A stretch of DNA of 64,000 nt from Bacillaceae bacterium SAS-127 (GCA_002261155.1 NKXN01000045.1:62001-126000), one strand, 5' to 3'; numbered from the stretch's first letter, positions 27,486 through 40,290 are shown. The notes: generated by a model not told the origin, from the sequence alone. Numbers and translations are program-made.

Positions 27486-27490
27486 TTTTT

Positions 27491-27514
27491 TTAAGCCATT
27501 ATATGTTCACCCTT
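27491..27514 (-). other. Shine-Dalgarno plus ATG-GCT-TAA in front of infB
   Basis: AAGGGTGA (27507-27514), which includes the rplGA stop codon, is followed after seven bases by ATG GCT TAA (27491-27499) and then the A7 run and GTG of the infB frame. This is either a two-codon minigene that delivers ribosomes by reinitiation, or a one-base deletion relative to the original start. Confidence 0.6.
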
Positions 27515-27824
27515 GCTTATGATCATCAAGAAGGGAGGAAAGTTTGTTGGCAAAACCTGAGTCTAACACAGCTAAAACCACTCTAGCCTCTTTGCCAATT
27601 GCCTGACCTAGAACATATCGATCGTCTACCCATTTCACGGGCACTCGATAAAAACTTGCTTTATCTTGAATTTTCTTCTTTGTATTAGGTGAAGCATCCA
27701 TTGACAGTAAAATTAGTTTCGCCTGACCTCTTTGAATTTCTTTTACTGTCAATTCTTCACCGGAAATAATTTTTCTTGCACGGTTAGCTAATCCGAGTAA
27801 TCCTGCCCATTGAGGTTGCTTCAT
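27507..27824 (-). CDS. rplGA: L7Ae-family ribosomal protein-like YlxQ (RplGA)
   Basis: About 105 residues of the L7Ae/L30e/S12e/Gadd45 kink-turn-binding fold, with [19 protein letters not shown] near the start and [16 protein letters not shown] toward the end. ATG 27824 is used; a TTG one codon earlier is also possible. It sits four bases after the rnpM stop and its own stop lies in the infB ribosome site. The B. subtilis protein binds K-turn RNA and associates with ribosomes; the precise role is unclear. Confidence 0.9.
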   Translation of the reverse strand: MKQPQWAGLLGLANRARKIISGEELTVKEIQRGQAKLILLSMDASPNTKKKIQDKASFYRVPVKWVDDRYVLGQAIGKEARVVLAVLDSGFANKLSSLLDDHKQG

Positions 27825-27827
27825 CAA

Positions 27828-28103
27828 TTAATGATTCTCCTTTTCCACAAGAGACAACAATTCCTCGAAAATAACATCCGGAACTTCTGCACTTAAATGT
27901 CGGGATAAGATTCCTCTTTTTTCCGCTAATTCAATAGCTTCTTTATCTTTAGATAAATAAGCTCCGCGCCCCGACTTTTTACCCGTTAAGTCAACAGATA
28001 CGTCTCCTTCTTTCGAACGGACGATTCTTACCATTTCTTTTTTTGATTTCATTTCGCCTGTAGCCACGCATTTTCTTAATGGAACTTTTTTAGGATTAGC
28101 CAT
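27828..28103 (-). CDS. rnpM: RnpM (YlxR), RNase P-interacting RNA-binding protein
   Basis: 91 residues of the DUF448/YlxR family, with the signature VPLRKCVATGEMKSKKEM-like start and GRGAYLSKD in the middle. ATG 28103 is chosen because AGGTGA is six bases away; the adjacent ATG 28106 is too close. Recent work in B. subtilis names this protein a modulator of RNase P. It lies between nusA and rplGA, as expected. Confidence 0.92.
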   Translation of the reverse strand: MANPKKVPLRKCVATGEMKSKKEMVRIVRSKEGDVSVDLTGKKSGRGAYLSKDKEAIELAEKRGILSRHLSAEVPDVIFEELLSLVEKENH

Positions 28104-28116
28104 CATTCTTCACCTC

Positions 28117-29235
28117 TTATTCAATTTCTTCGGAGGAAAAGTCATAAGCTTCTTCATCTATAGCTTGGATCGCGATATCTTCTCGCGGATAAATCCCTGC
28201 TTCACGAGCATCTGATTCGCTCTTAATATCGATCTTCCAGTTCGTTAATTTTGCAGCTAAACGGGCATTTTGACCTCTTTTACCAATCGCAAGGGAAAGC
28301 TGATAATCCGGCACGACCACTGTTGTCGCTTTATTTTCTTCATCCACTTGCACATCGACTACTTTCGATGGGCTTAAAGCGTTAGCAACAAAAACTACTG
28401 GATCTTCTGACCATTTCACGATATCAATTTTTTCGCCTTTTAATTCGTTGACAATCGCCTGTACGCGATTTCCTTTTGGACCAACGCATGCGCCGACAGG
28501 ATCAATTTCTGGGTTTTCGGCATAAACGGAGATTTTTGAACGATCTCCTGCTTCACGTGAGACTGAACGAATCTCAACCGTACCATCAAAGATTTCTGGC
28601 ACTTCAATTTCAAACAAACGCTTTAATAGACCTGGATGCGTTCTTGAAACAAAGATTTGCGGTCCTTTTGTCGTTCTCTCTACTTTTGTAATAAAGACTT
28701 TAATGCGGTCATGTGGCTTATAGCTTTCATTCGGCATTTGCTCAGATAACGGTAATAAAGCTTCAATTTTGCCAAGGCTCACATAGATAAAACGAGAATC
28801 TTGACGTTGAACGATCCCAGTCATAATGTCTTCTTCGCGATCGATAAATTCGGAATAAATAATTCCTCTTTCCGCCTCACGCACACGTTGAGTGACTACT
28901 TGCTTCGCCGTTTGAGCGGCAATGCGACCAAAGTCCTTTGGTGTTACTTCTAATTCTACAATATCGCCAATTTCATACGCTGGATTTACTTCTCTCGCAT
29001 CCGCTTCTGAAATTTCTAAGCGACTATCAAACACTTCGTCTACCACTTCTTTACGTGCAAATACACGCATCGTACCTGTTGCTAAATTCAAATCCACGCG
29101 AACATTTTGCGCTTGATTAAAGTTGCGCTTATAGGCAGAAACAAGTGCTGCTTCAATTGCCTCAATGATCACATCTCTTTCAATTCCTTTTTCTTTCTCC
29201 AAGTACAAAAGAGCATCATATAATTCAGTGCTCAT
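28117..29235 (-). CDS. nusA: Transcription termination/antitermination factor NusA
   Basis: 372 residues, typical of Firmicute NusA without the extra C-terminal AR domains of E. coli. The N-terminal RNA polymerase-binding domain (MSTELYDALLYLEKEKGI) is followed by S1 (about 135-200, with VQRQDSRFIYVSLGKIEALLP) and two KH domains (DPVGACVGPKGNRVQAIVNELKGEKIDIV region, GKRGQNARLAAKL). It strengthens pausing and termination at weak terminators and in B. subtilis autoregulates this operon. A 136-base spacer separates it from rimP; apart from a GCCGA / TCGGC hairpin at 29312-29326 I see nothing in that spacer. Confidence 0.95.
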   Translation of the reverse strand: MSTELYDALLYLEKEKGIERDVIIEAIEAALVSAYKRNFNQAQNVRVDLNLATGTMRVFARKEVVDEVFDSRLEISEADAREVNPAYEIGDIVELEVTPKDFGRIAAQTAKQVVTQRVREAERGIIYSEFIDREEDIMTGIVQRQDSRFIYVSLGKIEALLPLSEQMPNESYKPHDRIKVFITKVERTTKGPQIFVSRTHPGLLKRLFEIEVPEIFDGTVEIRSVSREAGDRSKISVYAENPEIDPVGACVGPKGNRVQAIVNELKGEKIDIVKWSEDPVVFVANALSPSKVVDVQVDEENKATTVVVPDYQLSLAIGKRGQNARLAAKLTNWKIDIKSESDAREAGIYPREDIAIQAIDEEAYDFSSEEIE

Positions 29236-29372
29236 CGAACGTTCCGCCCCCTTAAATTAATTCAAACCATCCTTCATGGAAAACTCTTCAGAAATAAGTT
29301 CCCTTTCACCAGCCGATTCATTCGGCAAAAATGAAGCCGGGAAAGATAAAGCCCTCCACTTTCCTCTCTATC

Positions 29373-29843
29373 TTAAGAAAAGGAAACAGCAAGGCGTGCT
29401 TTTGCCACTTTCTCCATCGGGATTTCCACTTGTTTTTTTCTCGTTTTGACCATATATTCAACGGTCAATGACGCTTGGTCATAAGATAATAATGTGCCTT
29501 CAAAAGCTTTTTCACCATCAATCGCTTCATACGTTTTCACGTGCACTCTTTTGCCGATGGCTCTTTCGAAGTCTTTTGTTTTTTTCAGCGGTCTCTCCGC
29601 TCCTGGTGAAGACACCTCAAGGAAATAATTGTATGGGATAGGATCTTTCTCGTCTAGTTGCTCGCTTAAGCGTTCACTCACGATGCCACATTCCTCAATA
29701 TCCACACCTGTTTCCTTGTCGATATAAATACGTAAAAACCAGTTTTTTCCCTCTTTAACGTATTCAATGTCGACTAATTCTAAATTTAAATCTTCTGTAA
29801 TCGGTGTCACTAGCTCTTCTACAATTTCAATTACTTTACTCAT
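29373..29843 (-). CDS. rimP: Ribosome maturation factor RimP
   Basis: 156 residues of the RimP family: the N-terminal domain has [19 protein letters not shown] and [22 protein letters not shown], and a C-terminal Sm-like domain begins around KRVHVKTYE. It assists assembly of the 30S head. It is the first gene of the nusA-infB operon, preceded by CAGGAGG-type site, a promoter that lies just after polC, and a leader hairpin. Confidence 0.95.
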   Translation of the reverse strand: MSKVIEIVEELVTPITEDLNLELVDIEYVKEGKNWFLRIYIDKETGVDIEECGIVSERLSEQLDEKDPIPYNYFLEVSSPGAERPLKKTKDFERAIGKRVHVKTYEAIDGEKAFEGTLLSYDQASLTVEYMVKTRKKQVEIPMEKVAKARLAVSFS

Positions 29844-29901
29844 ATAATACCTCCTGGTTGACTAGCTTTCCGGACCAAGAAATGAAACTCTATACAAACA
29901 C

Positions 29902-29928
29902 GAAAGAGTGGGGATGCCCCACTCTTTC
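29902..29928 (-). terminator. Leader hairpin of rimP-nusA operon, candidate NusA-dependent attenuator
   Basis: A perfect 12-bp inverted repeat, GAAAGAGTGGGG / CCCCACTCTTTC, with a three-base centre, followed on the minus strand by CGTGTTTGTATAG, a broken U-tract. It lies about 25 bases after the predicted rimP transcript start and 60 bases before the ATG. Weak terminators with interrupted U-tracts are those that need NusA in B. subtilis. Confidence 0.6.
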
Positions 29929-29960
29929 AAAGAGAGTTATCAATTAGTATTTCCATTAAA

Positions 29961-29989
29961 AATATACCACATCCATCGCATATATGCAA
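29961..29989 (-). promoter_or_regulatory. Sigma-A promoter of the rimP-nusA-infB operon
   Basis: Minus strand TTGCAT (29984-29989), 17 bases, TATATT (29961-29966), only 16 bases after the polC stop. It would give a leader of about 110 bases. Confidence 0.65.
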
Positions 29990-30005
29990 CTAAGGTAGGT
30001 CAAGG

Positions 30006-33000
30006 CTAAAATAATGACAATTGATTTTGGTCAGGTAGTGAAGCGAGACAACCATGATTATCTAAATACTCAATAATGGTTTTCGATACCTTGCCTCGTT
30101 GTTGTAAATCTTCCTTCGAAAGGAATTCGCCTTCTTCACGTGCTTTAACAATATTATAAGCCGCGTTCGTTCCTAAACCTGGAATCGAATTAAACGGCGG
30201 AATAAGCGATTGACCATCTATCACGAATTGATCGGCACTTGAGCGGTATAAATCCACTTTTTGAAAAGAAAATCCGCGCTCACTCATTTCAAGAGCTAAC
30301 TCTAAAACAGTCAGTAAGTTCTTTTCTTTCGGTGACGCATCAAGTCCTTTTGCATTGATCTCCTCTAGCTTCGATTTAATAGCCATCGAGCCTCTTACCA
30401 TCGCTTCAATATCAAAATCCTCTGCGCGCACAGTAAAATAGGCAGCGTAATAAAGTAGTGGTAAATGTACTTTAAAATAGGCAATCCGCACCGCCATTAA
30501 TACATAGGCAGCAGCGTGAGCCTTTGGAAACATGTATTTGATCTTTTTGCACGAATCAATGTACCATTCTGGAACTTTTTTATTGCGCATTTCTTCTTCC
30601 ATTTCCTCTGTTAGCCCTTTTCCTTTACGAACGGACTCCATAATTTTAAAGGCGAAGGCCGGATCGAGATCCTGGTAGATTAAATAAACCATAATATCAT
30701 CACGACAGCCGATCACATCGCTCAATTCACAAATACCGTTGTGAATCAATTCTTGCGCATTGCCAAGCCAAACATCCGTTCCATGAGATAATCCGGAAAT
30801 TTGTACAAGCTCGGAAAACGTCGTCGGTTTCGTATCTTCAAGCATTTGACGAACAAATCTCGTTCCGAATTCCGGGATTCCAAGCGTTCCCGTTTTACAC
30901 ATAATTTGTTCTTCTGTCACACCGAGTGATTCCGTTCCACTAAAAATTTTCATCACTTCAGGATCATCGGTCGGAATCGTTTTCGGATCAATCCCGGATA
31001 AATCTTGAAGCATCCGGATCACGGTCGGATCATCGTGTCCGAGAATATCGAGCTTCAATAAGTTGTCATGAATAGAATGGAAGTCAAAGTGGGTCGTTTT
31101 CCATTCCGATTTATCACTATCGGCTGGGTATTGAATCGGCGAGAAATCATAAATATCCATATAATCAGGGACAACGATAATCCCCCCTGGATGCTGTCCT
31201 GTCGTCCGCTTTACTCCGGTACAACCTTTCGCTAAACGATCCACTTCCGCTCCACGAATTTGCAAATTATTATCAGCAGCATATCCCTTCACATACCCAA
31301 AGGCTGTTTTATCAGCAACAGTACCGATTGTTCCCGCTCGATACACATTGTCTTCACCAAATAGTACTTTTGTATAGTTATGCGCTCTCGGTTGATACTC
31401 ACCAGAGAAGTTTAAATCGATATCCGGGACTTTATCTCCTTTAAACCCAAGAAACGTTTCAAACGGGATGTCATGACCGTCTTTTTTATATGGAATTCCG
31501 CAAGTTGGACACTCTTTATCAGGCAAGTCAAAACCAGAACCGACGGAACCGTCATTAAAGAACTCCGACTGTTTACATTTCGCACACACATAATGCGGTG
31601 GCAATGGATTAACTTCAGTAATTTCCATCATCGTGGCAACGAATGATGATCCTACTGAACCACGTGAACCAACAAGATAACCATCTATCAATGATTTTTT
31701 TACAAGTTTATGTGAAATCAAATAAATAACGGCAAAACCGTGTCCGATAATACTTTTTAACTCTTTCTCCAAACGGGCTTCTACGATTTCTGGAAGTTCC
31801 TCTCCATATATGCTGCGCGCCATGTCGTAACTCATTTCACGCGTCTCATCATCTGCCCCTTCAATTTTAGGCGTATATAGATCATCCTTAATCGGCTTAA
31901 TTTCATCTAAACGATCCGCAACTTTATTTGGATTAAGCACGACGACTTCTTTCGCTTTATCCTTGCCTAAAAAACTGAAAGCATCGAGCATTTCATTCGT
32001 TGTTCGAAAATGCACATCTGGCAATTGATGACGGTTGAGCGGATTCGCTCCCCCTTGAGAATTAACTAAAATTTTGCGATGAATCTTATCTGTAGGGTTT
32101 AAATAATGAACATTTCCTGTAGCACAAACAGGTAGATTCATCTTTTCACCGATCTCAACAATGTTAGAAAGAATGTCTTCGAGTGCATGATCATCACGAA
32201 CGAGTTCAAGCTCCAATAAATGCGCATATACTTCTTTCGGATGAATTTCTAAGTAATCGTAAAAAGCCGCTTTTTTCTCCGCTTCTTCGCTACCTTTTTG
32301 CATCATGCTTTCAAATACTTCACCTTTATCACAAGCTGAGCCAATGATCAAACCTTCCCGATATTTTTGTAACACCGACCGTGGAATTCGCGGCACACGA
32401 TAAAAATAATTAATATGAGAAATCGATACCAACTTAAACAAATTTTTTAAGCCGACTTCATTTTGAGCAAGAATCGTACAATGATAAGGGCGCGCTCGCT
32501 TGTAAGCATCTCCTTCACCCATATGATCGTTAAATTGATCATGATACGTAATCTCTTTTTCAGCAGCATCCTGAAGCATTTTCAACATTAAATAACCCGT
32601 TGCTTCAGCATCATAAATCGCTCGGTGATGCTGAGTTAATTCGACATCAAATTTCTTGGCTAACGTATTTAAGCGATGATTTTTCATCGTAGGATATAAA
32701 AATCGGGCTAATTCTAACGTATCAATGACCGGGTTCGTTGCTTTTTCAATGTTGTATCGCTTATAACCAGCTTGCAAAAAGCCCATATCAAAGGAAGCGT
32801 TATGAGCGACTAAAATCGCATCCGCTGTCCACTCTTTAAACTTTTGTAATACCTCTTCTACTTCTGGCGCATTCTCCACTAAATCATCGGTAATTCCTGT
32901 TAAATTAATGGTTGTCGCAGATAATGGATGATGTGGATTGGCAAACGATTCAAATCGATCAATAATCTCTCCGTCCTTAATCTTAACACCCGCTAATTCG

Positions 33001-34328
33001 ATAATCGTATCATACACAGCGGATAGTCCTGTGGTCTCCACGTCAAAGACGACATACGTTTCATCTGGTAAAAAACGATGAGCATCATAATAAGCAATCG
33101 GTACACCATCATCGACTAAATTCGCCTCAAGACCGTACAATATTTTAATCCCATTTTTCTTTCCGGCACTGTACGCTTCTGGAAAAGATTGAGCAACGGC
33201 ATGATCGGTAATTGCGATCGCTTTATGGCCCCATTTACTTGCTTGGGCAACTAGTTCACTTACTGACGTCACCGCATCCATTTGACTCATTGGCGTATGC
33301 AAATGAAGCTCGACTCGCTTTTCATCTTCTGGCGCCATATCTTGACGAGTAACTGGAGGAATTTCATTAACGTCATTGGCAATCATCACGAGATCTCGAA
33401 CAAATGTATCGTTCTGAACGGTTCCCCGTGCTCTTACCCACATCCCTTTTTTCACTCTACTGAAAAGCGCAGCGTCTTCCTTATCTCGAGAAAACATCTT
33501 TACTAACAAGGAATCAGTGTAATCAGTGATTTTAAAAGTAAGCAATGTTCGACCGCTGCGAAGCTCTTTTGTTTCCGCATCAAATACGTAACCTTCAATC
33601 GCAATGCGGCGTTCTTCATCTTGAATTTCTTCGAGCTTTTTAAATTCGGCATCGTCTTTGATTTTCAACCCAATCATCAATGGGCCATCAAATTCCTGCC
33701 CTTCCTCTTTCGCGCTTGCTTCTCGTTTTTGCATATCAACAACCGCTTGCATCGCTCGCTCAGCGTCTTCTTTTTGCTTCGCTTCTAAAAATTGCTGAAA
33801 AGCTTCATCTTTTTCCGCTTGACTCACTTCAACATCAAAAGCAAAAGAAGGGAAGCCATAATTTTGATAAGCCTGAATGACCCAGTCTCCATACTTATTT
33901 TTTAATGCCATTCCTTCTGCTTCATTATTGACTGCAACGACAAGCTTATTGCCTTTGATAGAAGGTAACTGTTTCGTTAGTAAAGCAAGCATTGGCGGCG
34001 AGATGCCTTCTAATTGCTTGATGCATAAGTTCCAGTATTGTCCGATCAATACATCTGACACTTCCGGATTTTTTGCTTTCACTGAAAATGTAACCGTGGC
34101 AATCTCTTTAAAAGCTTGCACTAACTGATTCGCGAAAAGCTCCAACACTTGGCTAGGAACAATTTGCTCTACTAAAAACGAAAAATGCCATCTTCTCTGT
34201 TGGCGCTCGACGGTTAGCTTAGCAATTTCCGCTCCTTCAAAGTGCTTGACAATGGCATCGTCTGTTAAATGTAACTGTTGTAATAGTAATTGAAATCTTT
34301 GTCGCTTCCCTTGGGATTCTTCACTCAT
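30006..34328 (-). CDS. polC: DNA polymerase III alpha subunit, PolC type
   Basis: 1440 residues from ATG 34328, which has GGGAGGCG upstream. Layout: N-terminal domains, OB fold (about 240-310), PHP domain with [12 protein letters not shown] (342 on) split by the 3'-5' exonuclease (FDVETTGLS about 428-436, [22 protein letters not shown]), a zinc finger ([11 protein letters not shown] and CPTCG) and the polymerase core with [12 protein letters not shown]. It is the main replicative polymerase of low-GC Gram-positives. It lies between proS and rimP; the nearest upstream element is the proS terminator, and I found no convincing promoter of its own. Confidence 0.97.
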   Translation of the reverse strand: MSEESQGKRQRFQLLLQQLHLTDDAIVKHFEGAEIAKLTVERQQRRWHFSFLVEQIVPSQVLELFANQLVQAFKEIATVTFSVKAKNPEVSDVLIGQYWNLCIKQLEGISPPMLALLTKQLPSIKGNKLVVAVNNEAEGMALKNKYGDWVIQAYQNYGFPSFAFDVEVSQAEKDEAFQQFLEAKQKEDAERAMQAVVDMQKREASAKEEGQEFDGPLMIGLKIKDDAEFKKLEEIQDEERRIAIEGYVFDAETKELRSGRTLLTFKITDYTDSLLVKMFSRDKEDAALFSRVKKGMWVRARGTVQNDTFVRDLVMIANDVNEIPPVTRQDMAPEDEKRVELHLHTPMSQMDAVTSVSELVAQASKWGHKAIAITDHAVAQSFPEAYSAGKKNGIKILYGLEANLVDDGVPIAYYDAHRFLPDETYVVFDVETTGLSAVYDTIIELAGVKIKDGEIIDRFESFANPHHPLSATTINLTGITDDLVENAPEVEEVLQKFKEWTADAILVAHNASFDMGFLQAGYKRYNIEKATNPVIDTLELARFLYPTMKNHRLNTLAKKFDVELTQHHRAIYDAEATGYLMLKMLQDAAEKEITYHDQFNDHMGEGDAYKRARPYHCTILAQNEVGLKNLFKLVSISHINYFYRVPRIPRSVLQKYREGLIIGSACDKGEVFESMMQKGSEEAEKKAAFYDYLEIHPKEVYAHLLELELVRDDHALEDILSNIVEIGEKMNLPVCATGNVHYLNPTDKIHRKILVNSQGGANPLNRHQLPDVHFRTTNEMLDAFSFLGKDKAKEVVVLNPNKVADRLDEIKPIKDDLYTPKIEGADDETREMSYDMARSIYGEELPEIVEARLEKELKSIIGHGFAVIYLISHKLVKKSLIDGYLVGSRGSVGSSFVATMMEITEVNPLPPHYVCAKCKQSEFFNDGSVGSGFDLPDKECPTCGIPYKKDGHDIPFETFLGFKGDKVPDIDLNFSGEYQPRAHNYTKVLFGEDNVYRAGTIGTVADKTAFGYVKGYAADNNLQIRGAEVDRLAKGCTGVKRTTGQHPGGIIVVPDYMDIYDFSPIQYPADSDKSEWKTTHFDFHSIHDNLLKLDILGHDDPTVIRMLQDLSGIDPKTIPTDDPEVMKIFSGTESLGVTEEQIMCKTGTLGIPEFGTRFVRQMLEDTKPTTFSELVQISGLSHGTDVWLGNAQELIHNGICELSDVIGCRDDIMVYLIYQDLDPAFAFKIMESVRKGKGLTEEMEEEMRNKKVPEWYIDSCKKIKYMFPKAHAAAYVLMAVRIAYFKVHLPLLYYAAYFTVRAEDFDIEAMVRGSMAIKSKLEEINAKGLDASPKEKNLLTVLELALEMSERGFSFQKVDLYRSSADQFVIDGQSLIPPFNSIPGLGTNAAYNIVKAREEGEFLSKEDLQQRGKVSKTIIEYLDNHGCLASLPDQNQLSLF

Positions 34329-34361
34329 TTTTACGCCTCCCAAATTTTTTATAATCGGAAG

Positions 34362-34390
34362 AAAAAGGTACCTAAAGCAGGCACCTTTTT
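34362..34390 (-). terminator. Terminator between proS and polC
   Basis: Stem AAAAAGGTgCCT / AGGtACCTTTTT with a five-base loop; the 3' arm itself ends in T residues on the minus strand. Confidence 0.75.
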
Positions 34391-34458
34391 CTCTCCTTCA
34401 CCAAAAACCTCTCGTTTATATCTGGAAGTTTGATAGCAAATTTCATCTCATATATACA

Positions 34459-36183
<1,725 letters not shown>

Positions 36184-36188
36184 CTATA

Positions 36189-37448
36189 TTATTGTAAAAA
36201 GAATCGTTGAATATCATTCCAAGTAACAACGATCATTAACAGCATTAATAATGCAAACCCGACGAAATGAACCATTCCTTCTTTATGGCGGTCAATCGGT
36301 TTGCCTCGCACAGCTTCTACTAGGAAGAATAACAATCTTCCACCATCAAGAGCTGGAAGCGGCAATAAATTCATGATCCCAAGGTTGATGCTTAATAACC
36401 CGGCCCACCTCATTAAATTCATTATACCAGACTCGGCAACGGTCTCTGTAGAAACATAAATTCCAACTGGTCCTGAGAGCATATCAATGGAAAATTTCCC
36501 CGTCACTAGTTCACCGACTAGTTGAAAGATTTTTATTGTCCATAAGTATGTCTCTTTTGCTCCATAGACAATGGAACCGAAGAAACCCTTTTCGACTGGA
36601 CTGTAAACGCCTATTACGCCCATTTCTTTCCCTTCGATTTCACGGACATCTGGTGTCACAGGAATTTGTAGCGTAGTTCCATTTCGATCCACTGTGAAGT
36701 CCATTTCTGATTCTGGATTTTTCTGAATCAACGCTACAATTTCCGCCCAGCTCGAAACCCCTTCACCATTGATACTGATGATTTTATCTCCTTGAGCTAA
36801 CCCTGCTTCTTGTGCAGCACCATCTGCTGTTAATTCACCTAATTTGGCCTCATTCGTTGGAATCCCTTGAATCCAAGCGATAATGACAAATAGGAAGAAA
36901 GCTAAAATAAAGTTAAACAGCGGTCCAGCAAAAATCGCCATCGCCCGTTGGCCAAGTGTTTTCGACGCAAATTGACGATCCCACGGAGAAATTTGTGATT
37001 CAATTCCATCCTCGACAATGACAGCTTCCCGATGAATCGAGAAAGATGTCAACTCCTCTTCTCCATCCTCATAGCCGCGTATAAGTAGTTGATGTTCAAG
37101 ATCCGCTTGCTCAACTTCAATGACACGAGCTCTCGGATAACGATCTTTTCCATTGATAATAATTTTAACAATTTCCTCTTGTTCATTACAGACAATACCG
37201 ATTCGATGACCAGCTTTTAAATCGACCATTTCAGGGTCCTCACCAGCCATACGAACATAACCACCTAATGGCAAGAGACGGAGCGTATAAATCGTTTCTC
37301 CTTTTTTATGAGCAAATACTTTTGGCCCAAAACCGATCGCAAACTCTCGACAAAGGATACCCGCTCGTTTGGCAAAAATAAAATGCCCCAATTCGTGAAA
37401 AAAAACGAGCGCGCCAAATATAACAATAAACGCTATCACTGTGTTCAA
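36189..37448 (-). CDS. rasP: Intramembrane site-2 metalloprotease RasP (RseP)
   Basis: About 419 residues. Zinc motif HELGH (about residues 18-22) lies in the first transmembrane helix and LPALDGG in a late one; a PDZ domain (around GLAQGDKIISINGEGVSSW) lies between. It cleaves membrane proteins such as anti-sigma factor RsiW and signal peptide remnants in B. subtilis. A TTG start at 37448 is inferred, because AAAGGTGG stands seven bases upstream; the GTG at 37460 belongs to that site. It lies between dxr and proS. Confidence 0.94.
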   Translation of the reverse strand: MNTVIAFIVIFGALVFFHELGHFIFAKRAGILCREFAIGFGPKVFAHKKGETIYTLRLLPLGGYVRMAGEDPEMVDLKAGHRIGIVCNEQEEIVKIIINGKDRYPRARVIEVEQADLEHQLLIRGYEDGEEELTSFSIHREAVIVEDGIESQISPWDRQFASKTLGQRAMAIFAGPLFNFILAFFLFVIIAWIQGIPTNEAKLGELTADGAAQEAGLAQGDKIISINGEGVSSWAEIVALIQKNPESEMDFTVDRNGTTLQIPVTPDVREIEGKEMGVIGVYSPVEKGFFGSIVYGAKETYLWTIKIFQLVGELVTGKFSIDMLSGPVGIYVSTETVAESGIMNLMRWAGLLSINLGIMNLLPLPALDGGRLLFFLVEAVRGKPIDRHKEGMVHFVGFALLMLLMIVVTWNDIQRFFLQ

Positions 37449-37466
37449 ATATATAACCACCTTTTT

Positions 37467-38615
37467 TTATAAAAGTGAAAGGACGAAATCCCTTGCTTCT
37501 TGATCAGTGTGCTGAATCGTTTCTAAATCCGGATGCAAAATTTGCTTATGCTGCTCTAACGAACGCTCCACTAATTCATCAATTTGTAAAAATGAAATCT
37601 TTCCAGCAAGAAAAGCGGCGACTGCTGCTTCATTGGCAGCATTTAATACGGTTGGCATCGTGCCACCAGCCTTACCAGCCTCATAAGCTAACGCTAGCAT
37701 TCGAAAGCGTTCCAGATCCATTTTCTCAAAATGGAGTTTTCCTATCTCTACTAAGTCTAAGCGTTTAGACCCTGGTTGCACGAAACGATCGGGATACGTT
37801 AAGGCATATTGAATAGGTACTCGCATATCCGGTGTTCCTAATTGAGCTATCACTGAGCTATCATGGAATTCGACCATCGAATGAATCATACTTTCACGAT
37901 GTAAAATAACATCTATTTGCTCGTATGGCAAATGAAACAACCAATGAGCTTCAATCACTTCTAGACCTTTATTCATCATCGTTGCCGAATCGATAGTGAT
38001 TTTTGCCCCCATTGACCAATTCGGATGATTGAGTGCCTCTTTCACAGTCACATCTTTCAATTCTGCTCGAGAGCGATCGCGAAAGCTCCCTCCAGATGCC
38101 GTCAAGATTAAACGCTCAATGTTTTTTGATTGCTCACCTTGTAAGCATTGGAAAATAGCCGAGTGCTCACTATCGACAGGCAATAAACTGACATTATGCT
38201 TTTGTGCAGCTTCCATCACTAAATGCCCAGCCGTCACTAATGTTTCCTTGTTTGCGATCGCAATCGTCTTACCTGCTTCAATCGCTTGCATCGTGGGAAA
38301 CAAACCGACGCTGCCGAGCACAGCGTTGACCAATATCTCTGCTTTAGCATAAACGGCTACTTCCACCAAGCCTTCTTCTCCATACTTAATGTTTAAAAAG
38401 GGAAATTCCGACTGTAGACGCAAAGCATCGTCCTTTTCCTGAACAGAAACTAATTCCGGTTGAAATGTGTGGATAATTTTTCTTGTCTCCTCTATATTTC
38501 TTCCGGAAGAAAAAGCAACAAGCGTAAAATCATCGCTATGATGCTTAATCACATCAAGTGTTTGTTGTCCAATCGAGCCTGTCGCTCCCAATAGACTAAT
38601 CTTCTTCAAACCCAT
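37467..38615 (-). CDS. dxr: 1-deoxy-D-xylulose 5-phosphate reductoisomerase
   Basis: 382 residues. NADPH-binding [10 protein letters not shown] at the start, metal- and substrate-binding [11 protein letters not shown] and [10 protein letters not shown], and the [14 protein letters not shown] signature identify Dxr, the first committed enzyme of the MEP isoprenoid pathway. It starts 19 bases after cdsA with GAGGAG upstream. Adjacent to uppS and cdsA it supplies the undecaprenyl lipid carrier. Confidence 0.96.
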   Translation of the reverse strand: MGLKKISLLGATGSIGQQTLDVIKHHSDDFTLVAFSSGRNIEETRKIIHTFQPELVSVQEKDDALRLQSEFPFLNIKYGEEGLVEVAVYAKAEILVNAVLGSVGLFPTMQAIEAGKTIAIANKETLVTAGHLVMEAAQKHNVSLLPVDSEHSAIFQCLQGEQSKNIERLILTASGGSFRDRSRAELKDVTVKEALNHPNWSMGAKITIDSATMMNKGLEVIEAHWLFHLPYEQIDVILHRESMIHSMVEFHDSSVIAQLGTPDMRVPIQYALTYPDRFVQPGSKRLDLVEIGKLHFEKMDLERFRMLALAYEAGKAGGTMPTVLNAANEAAVAAFLAGKISFLQIDELVERSLEQHKQILHPDLETIQHTDQEARDFVLSLL

Positions 38616-38634
38616 TCAACTCCTCAACCAAACT

Positions 38635-39426
38635 CTAACTAACAATTTGTAAAATATGGATAAGCGGGAACACAAACAACCAACTATCAACACGATCTAA
38701 AATTCCTCCATGTCCAGGTAAAAGTGTCCCTGAATCCTTCACACCAAAATGACGTTTTAAAGCCGATTCAACAAGGTCACCCATCTGGCCAAACGCCGAC
38801 AGCACGACCGTACCGATCAATAGCTGTACTAATGCCGTATTCATATCGGCAAAGAAATAAAATAATAAGGCAACGACAATAGCTGAAAAAATGCCTCCTA
38901 AAGAACCTTCGATCGTTTTTTTCGGGCTAATGTCTGGCCACAATTTGTTCTTTCCAAAGGAACGACCAATGAAATAGGCTCCCGAATCGGTTGCCCACGT
39001 AATAAATAAAGCAAAGAAGACAAACACGATACCTGCTTCTCTCGTTTCCATAAAATAGTAAAATCCAAACCCGATATATAATACGGAAAGGACACAAAAG
39101 CTGACATCTTCAAACGTGAAACGATTTTTAGACATGACCATGTAGACTAACAACAACAGAACCATTAGCAACATCAGCTGCAATTTATCATAGCCTACTT
39201 GCTCGATGGCACCGGTCATCTTATTAGGAATTAATAAAATGGTCAGCATGATTATTGACAAAATTCCTGGTATAGAAGCTAACTGGATCTTTTTCATTCT
39301 TAATGCTTCTCCAAGCCCTATTACGGCCATCAAAAAGGCCAGTAGTAAAAATGGCCATCCGCCATAAAGGACAATTGGTAAAAAAACGGCTGCAGCAATG
39401 ACAGCTGTTATAATACGTTGTTTCAT
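38635..39426 (-). CDS. cdsA: Phosphatidate cytidylyltransferase
   Basis: 263 residues with about seven to eight hydrophobic helices and the CdsA family C-terminal signature around KDSGTLLPGHGGILDRVDSW (key residues). It makes CDP-diacylglycerol from phosphatidate and CTP, the precursor of all major phospholipids, in the membrane. It lies between uppS and dxr. Confidence 0.95.
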   Translation of the reverse strand: MKQRIITAVIAAAVFLPIVLYGGWPFLLLAFLMAVIGLGEALRMKKIQLASIPGILSIIMLTILLIPNKMTGAIEQVGYDKLQLMLLMVLLLLVYMVMSKNRFTFEDVSFCVLSVLYIGFGFYYFMETREAGIVFVFFALFITWATDSGAYFIGRSFGKNKLWPDISPKKTIEGSLGGIFSAIVVALLFYFFADMNTALVQLLIGTVVLSAFGQMGDLVESALKRHFGVKDSGTLLPGHGGILDRVDSWLFVFPLIHILQIVS

Positions 39427-39460
39427 TTTATAAACTCCTAACTTTCATCGAAATTCAGAT

Positions 39461-40240
39461 TTATGATTGCAAGCCACCAAATCGACGAGACCGTTGCTGA
39501 TAGGCCTCAACGGCTTCTAACAAGTGGTTTTCATTAAAGTCTGGCCACAGCACATCAGAAAACCAAAACTCAGTGTAAGCAAGCTGCCAAAGCATAAAAT
39601 TACTCAAGCGTATTTCTCCACTTGTTCGAATCAGTAAGTCTGGGTCGTTTAAATGCTTCGTCATTAAATAGCGAGAAAAGACTTCTTCATTTAAGTCCTC
39701 TTCTTTTAGTATACCATTTTTTGCATCATGCATAATAACTTTCACCGCATCTAATATCTCCGCTCTACTCCCATAGTTCAAAGCAAAATTTAAAATGAGT
39801 CCATCATTATGTTCAGTTTCTTTTCTCGCTTTGTCGACGGCTCGTAATGTATGCGCGGGAACTTGTTCTCGATCCCCCATCATTTCTACCCGGACGTTTT
39901 CCTCAATTAATTCAGGTAAAAATGTACCCAAAAACTCTTCTGGAAGCTTCATCAAAAAATCCACTTCTAACTTAGGACGCTTCCAATTTTCCGTCGAAAA
40001 AGCATATAAAGTTAACGTTTTCACTCCTAGACGATTAGCTAATCTCGTGATTTTTCTAACGTTTTTCATCCCTTCATGATGACCGGCCACTCTAGGAAGA
40101 GCTCTTTTCTTCGCCCATCTTCCATTTCCATCCATAATGATGGCGATATGTTCCGGAACCGACTCTTTTTTGATTTGTTCAATCTTATCTTCAGTATGAT
40201 GGACTCGATTGCTTCCCCACAACTTCTTTTTGTTGATCAT
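39461..40240 (-). CDS. uppS: Undecaprenyl pyrophosphate synthase
   Basis: 259 residues from ATG 40240, which has TTGGAGG seven bases upstream; 15 additional codons upstream are leader. The Z-type prenyltransferase signature HIAIIMDGNGRWAKKR (catalytic Asp37) and RTSGEIRLSNFMLWQ are present. It adds isoprene units to form the C55 lipid carrier for peptidoglycan and teichoic acids. It is the first gene after the frr terminator, so it probably has its own promoter. Confidence 0.95.
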   Translation of the reverse strand: MINKKKLWGSNRVHHTEDKIEQIKKESVPEHIAIIMDGNGRWAKKRALPRVAGHHEGMKNVRKITRLANRLGVKTLTLYAFSTENWKRPKLEVDFLMKLPEEFLGTFLPELIEENVRVEMMGDREQVPAHTLRAVDKARKETEHNDGLILNFALNYGSRAEILDAVKVIMHDAKNGILKEEDLNEEVFSRYLMTKHLNDPDLLIRTSGEIRLSNFMLWQLAYTEFWFSDVLWPDFNENHLLEAVEAYQQRSRRFGGLQS

Positions 40241-40290
40241 AAAATATCCTCCAAAATGTAACCTCATCAATATAATTAAAAACACTACCT

